From Bryobacteraceae bacterium (lineage in GTDB: Bacteria > Acidobacteriota > Terriglobia > Bryobacterales > Bryobacteraceae), in assembly GCA_947456995.1 (NCBI GenBank), contig CANGVB010000218.1:1-6424 (forward strand): a stretch of DNA of 6,424 bases. The letters run 5' to 3'. Both the position numbers and the translations under genes were made by a program. This document shows positions 6,208 through 6,424 of the stretch, piece after piece. The notes beneath the pieces are model-generated. The model did no database searches and was not told the origin of the DNA. It worked only from the letters and a program-made list of their open reading frames with translations. Numbering within the stretch: position 1 is the first letter of the stretch; every line of letters begins with the position of its first letter.

Positions 6208-6424
6208 AACAGATTTTCGTGGTTTTGATTTGTGGCTGGCTGGCCTCATGCGGAGGGAGTGCACCGGTAGAGGAAGCAAAGAAGCCCGCGTTGCCAGACC
6301 TGCCTCGCGCGATTGCAGAAGACGTGCGCTTTCCTTCACCCAACAGAAAGAGCATTGCGGTGGTAACGGCACCGATGCTTGGGCTGTCTTATCTCGGTGG
6401 CGGCAACCTGGCCGAGTATGAAAC
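6204..6424 (+). CDS. Putative lipoprotein, 3' end cut by the window
   Basis: Translated by hand; 73 codons are visible. MKQIFVVLICGWLASCGGS is a lipoprotein signal peptide with the lipobox LASC, so Cys16 would be lipidated and the protein anchored in the inner or outer membrane. The start of the mature part is a Pro/Lys/Glu-rich linker (APVEEAKKPALPDLPRAI), followed by a possible domain start FPSPNRKSIAVVTAPMLGLS and then YLGGGNLAEYE. I do not recognise the family from this fragment. The ATGA overlap with the upstream DUF6526 gene implies one operon and perhaps a shared envelope role. Confidence 0.75.
   Translation, partial: MKQIFVVLICGWLASCGGSAPVEEAKKPALPDLPRAIAEDVRFPSPNRKSIAVVTAPMLGLSYLGGGNLAEYE

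Overview
This looks like ordinary chromosomal DNA of a bacterium, most likely an acidobacterium (Bryobacteraceae or Solibacter-like). That placement is an inference from remembered protein resemblance, not from any search. It rests on the DUF6526-type membrane protein, the style of the secreted amidohydrolase, and the ferredoxin with its lysine-rich insertion. I see no rRNA, tRNA, CRISPR array, insertion sequence, phage gene or attachment site. Coding density is very high, and no gap between genes exceeds about 85 bases.

Left part (1-2812): a probable two-gene minus-strand unit, with an AraC-type regulator upstream and an exported amidohydrolase 22 bases downstream that runs off the left edge. 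It faces a plus-strand NmrA-type NAD(P)-binding protein across an 83-base divergent region. That region carries three copies of an AATACA-type half-site and is the best candidate operator in the window. An AraC regulator diverging from an NmrA-like oxidoreductase suggests local control of a small redox or detoxification module; the inducer is unknown.

Middle (2881-4589): queD (7-deazaguanine/queuosine precursor synthesis) on the plus strand converges on a seven-iron ferredoxin on the minus strand. A perfect 15-bp hairpin between them probably terminates both. The ferredoxin follows, by 26 bases on the same strand, a probably secreted alpha/beta hydrolase.

Right part (4604-6424): a cytoplasmic-type asparaginase starts only 14 bases from the divergent hydrolase start. 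Its 3' end overlaps a small convergent four-cysteine protein by 44 bases. That small gene diverges, with a 34-base gap, from a two-TM DUF6526 protein. The stop codon of the DUF6526 gene overlaps the start of a lipoprotein gene (ATGA) that runs off the right edge.

I did not find a clear novel system. The most useful leads are the operator-like repeats, the tightly packed divergent starts, the four-cysteine small protein, the coupled DUF6526-lipoprotein pair, and an apparent substitution in the asparaginase substrate pocket.
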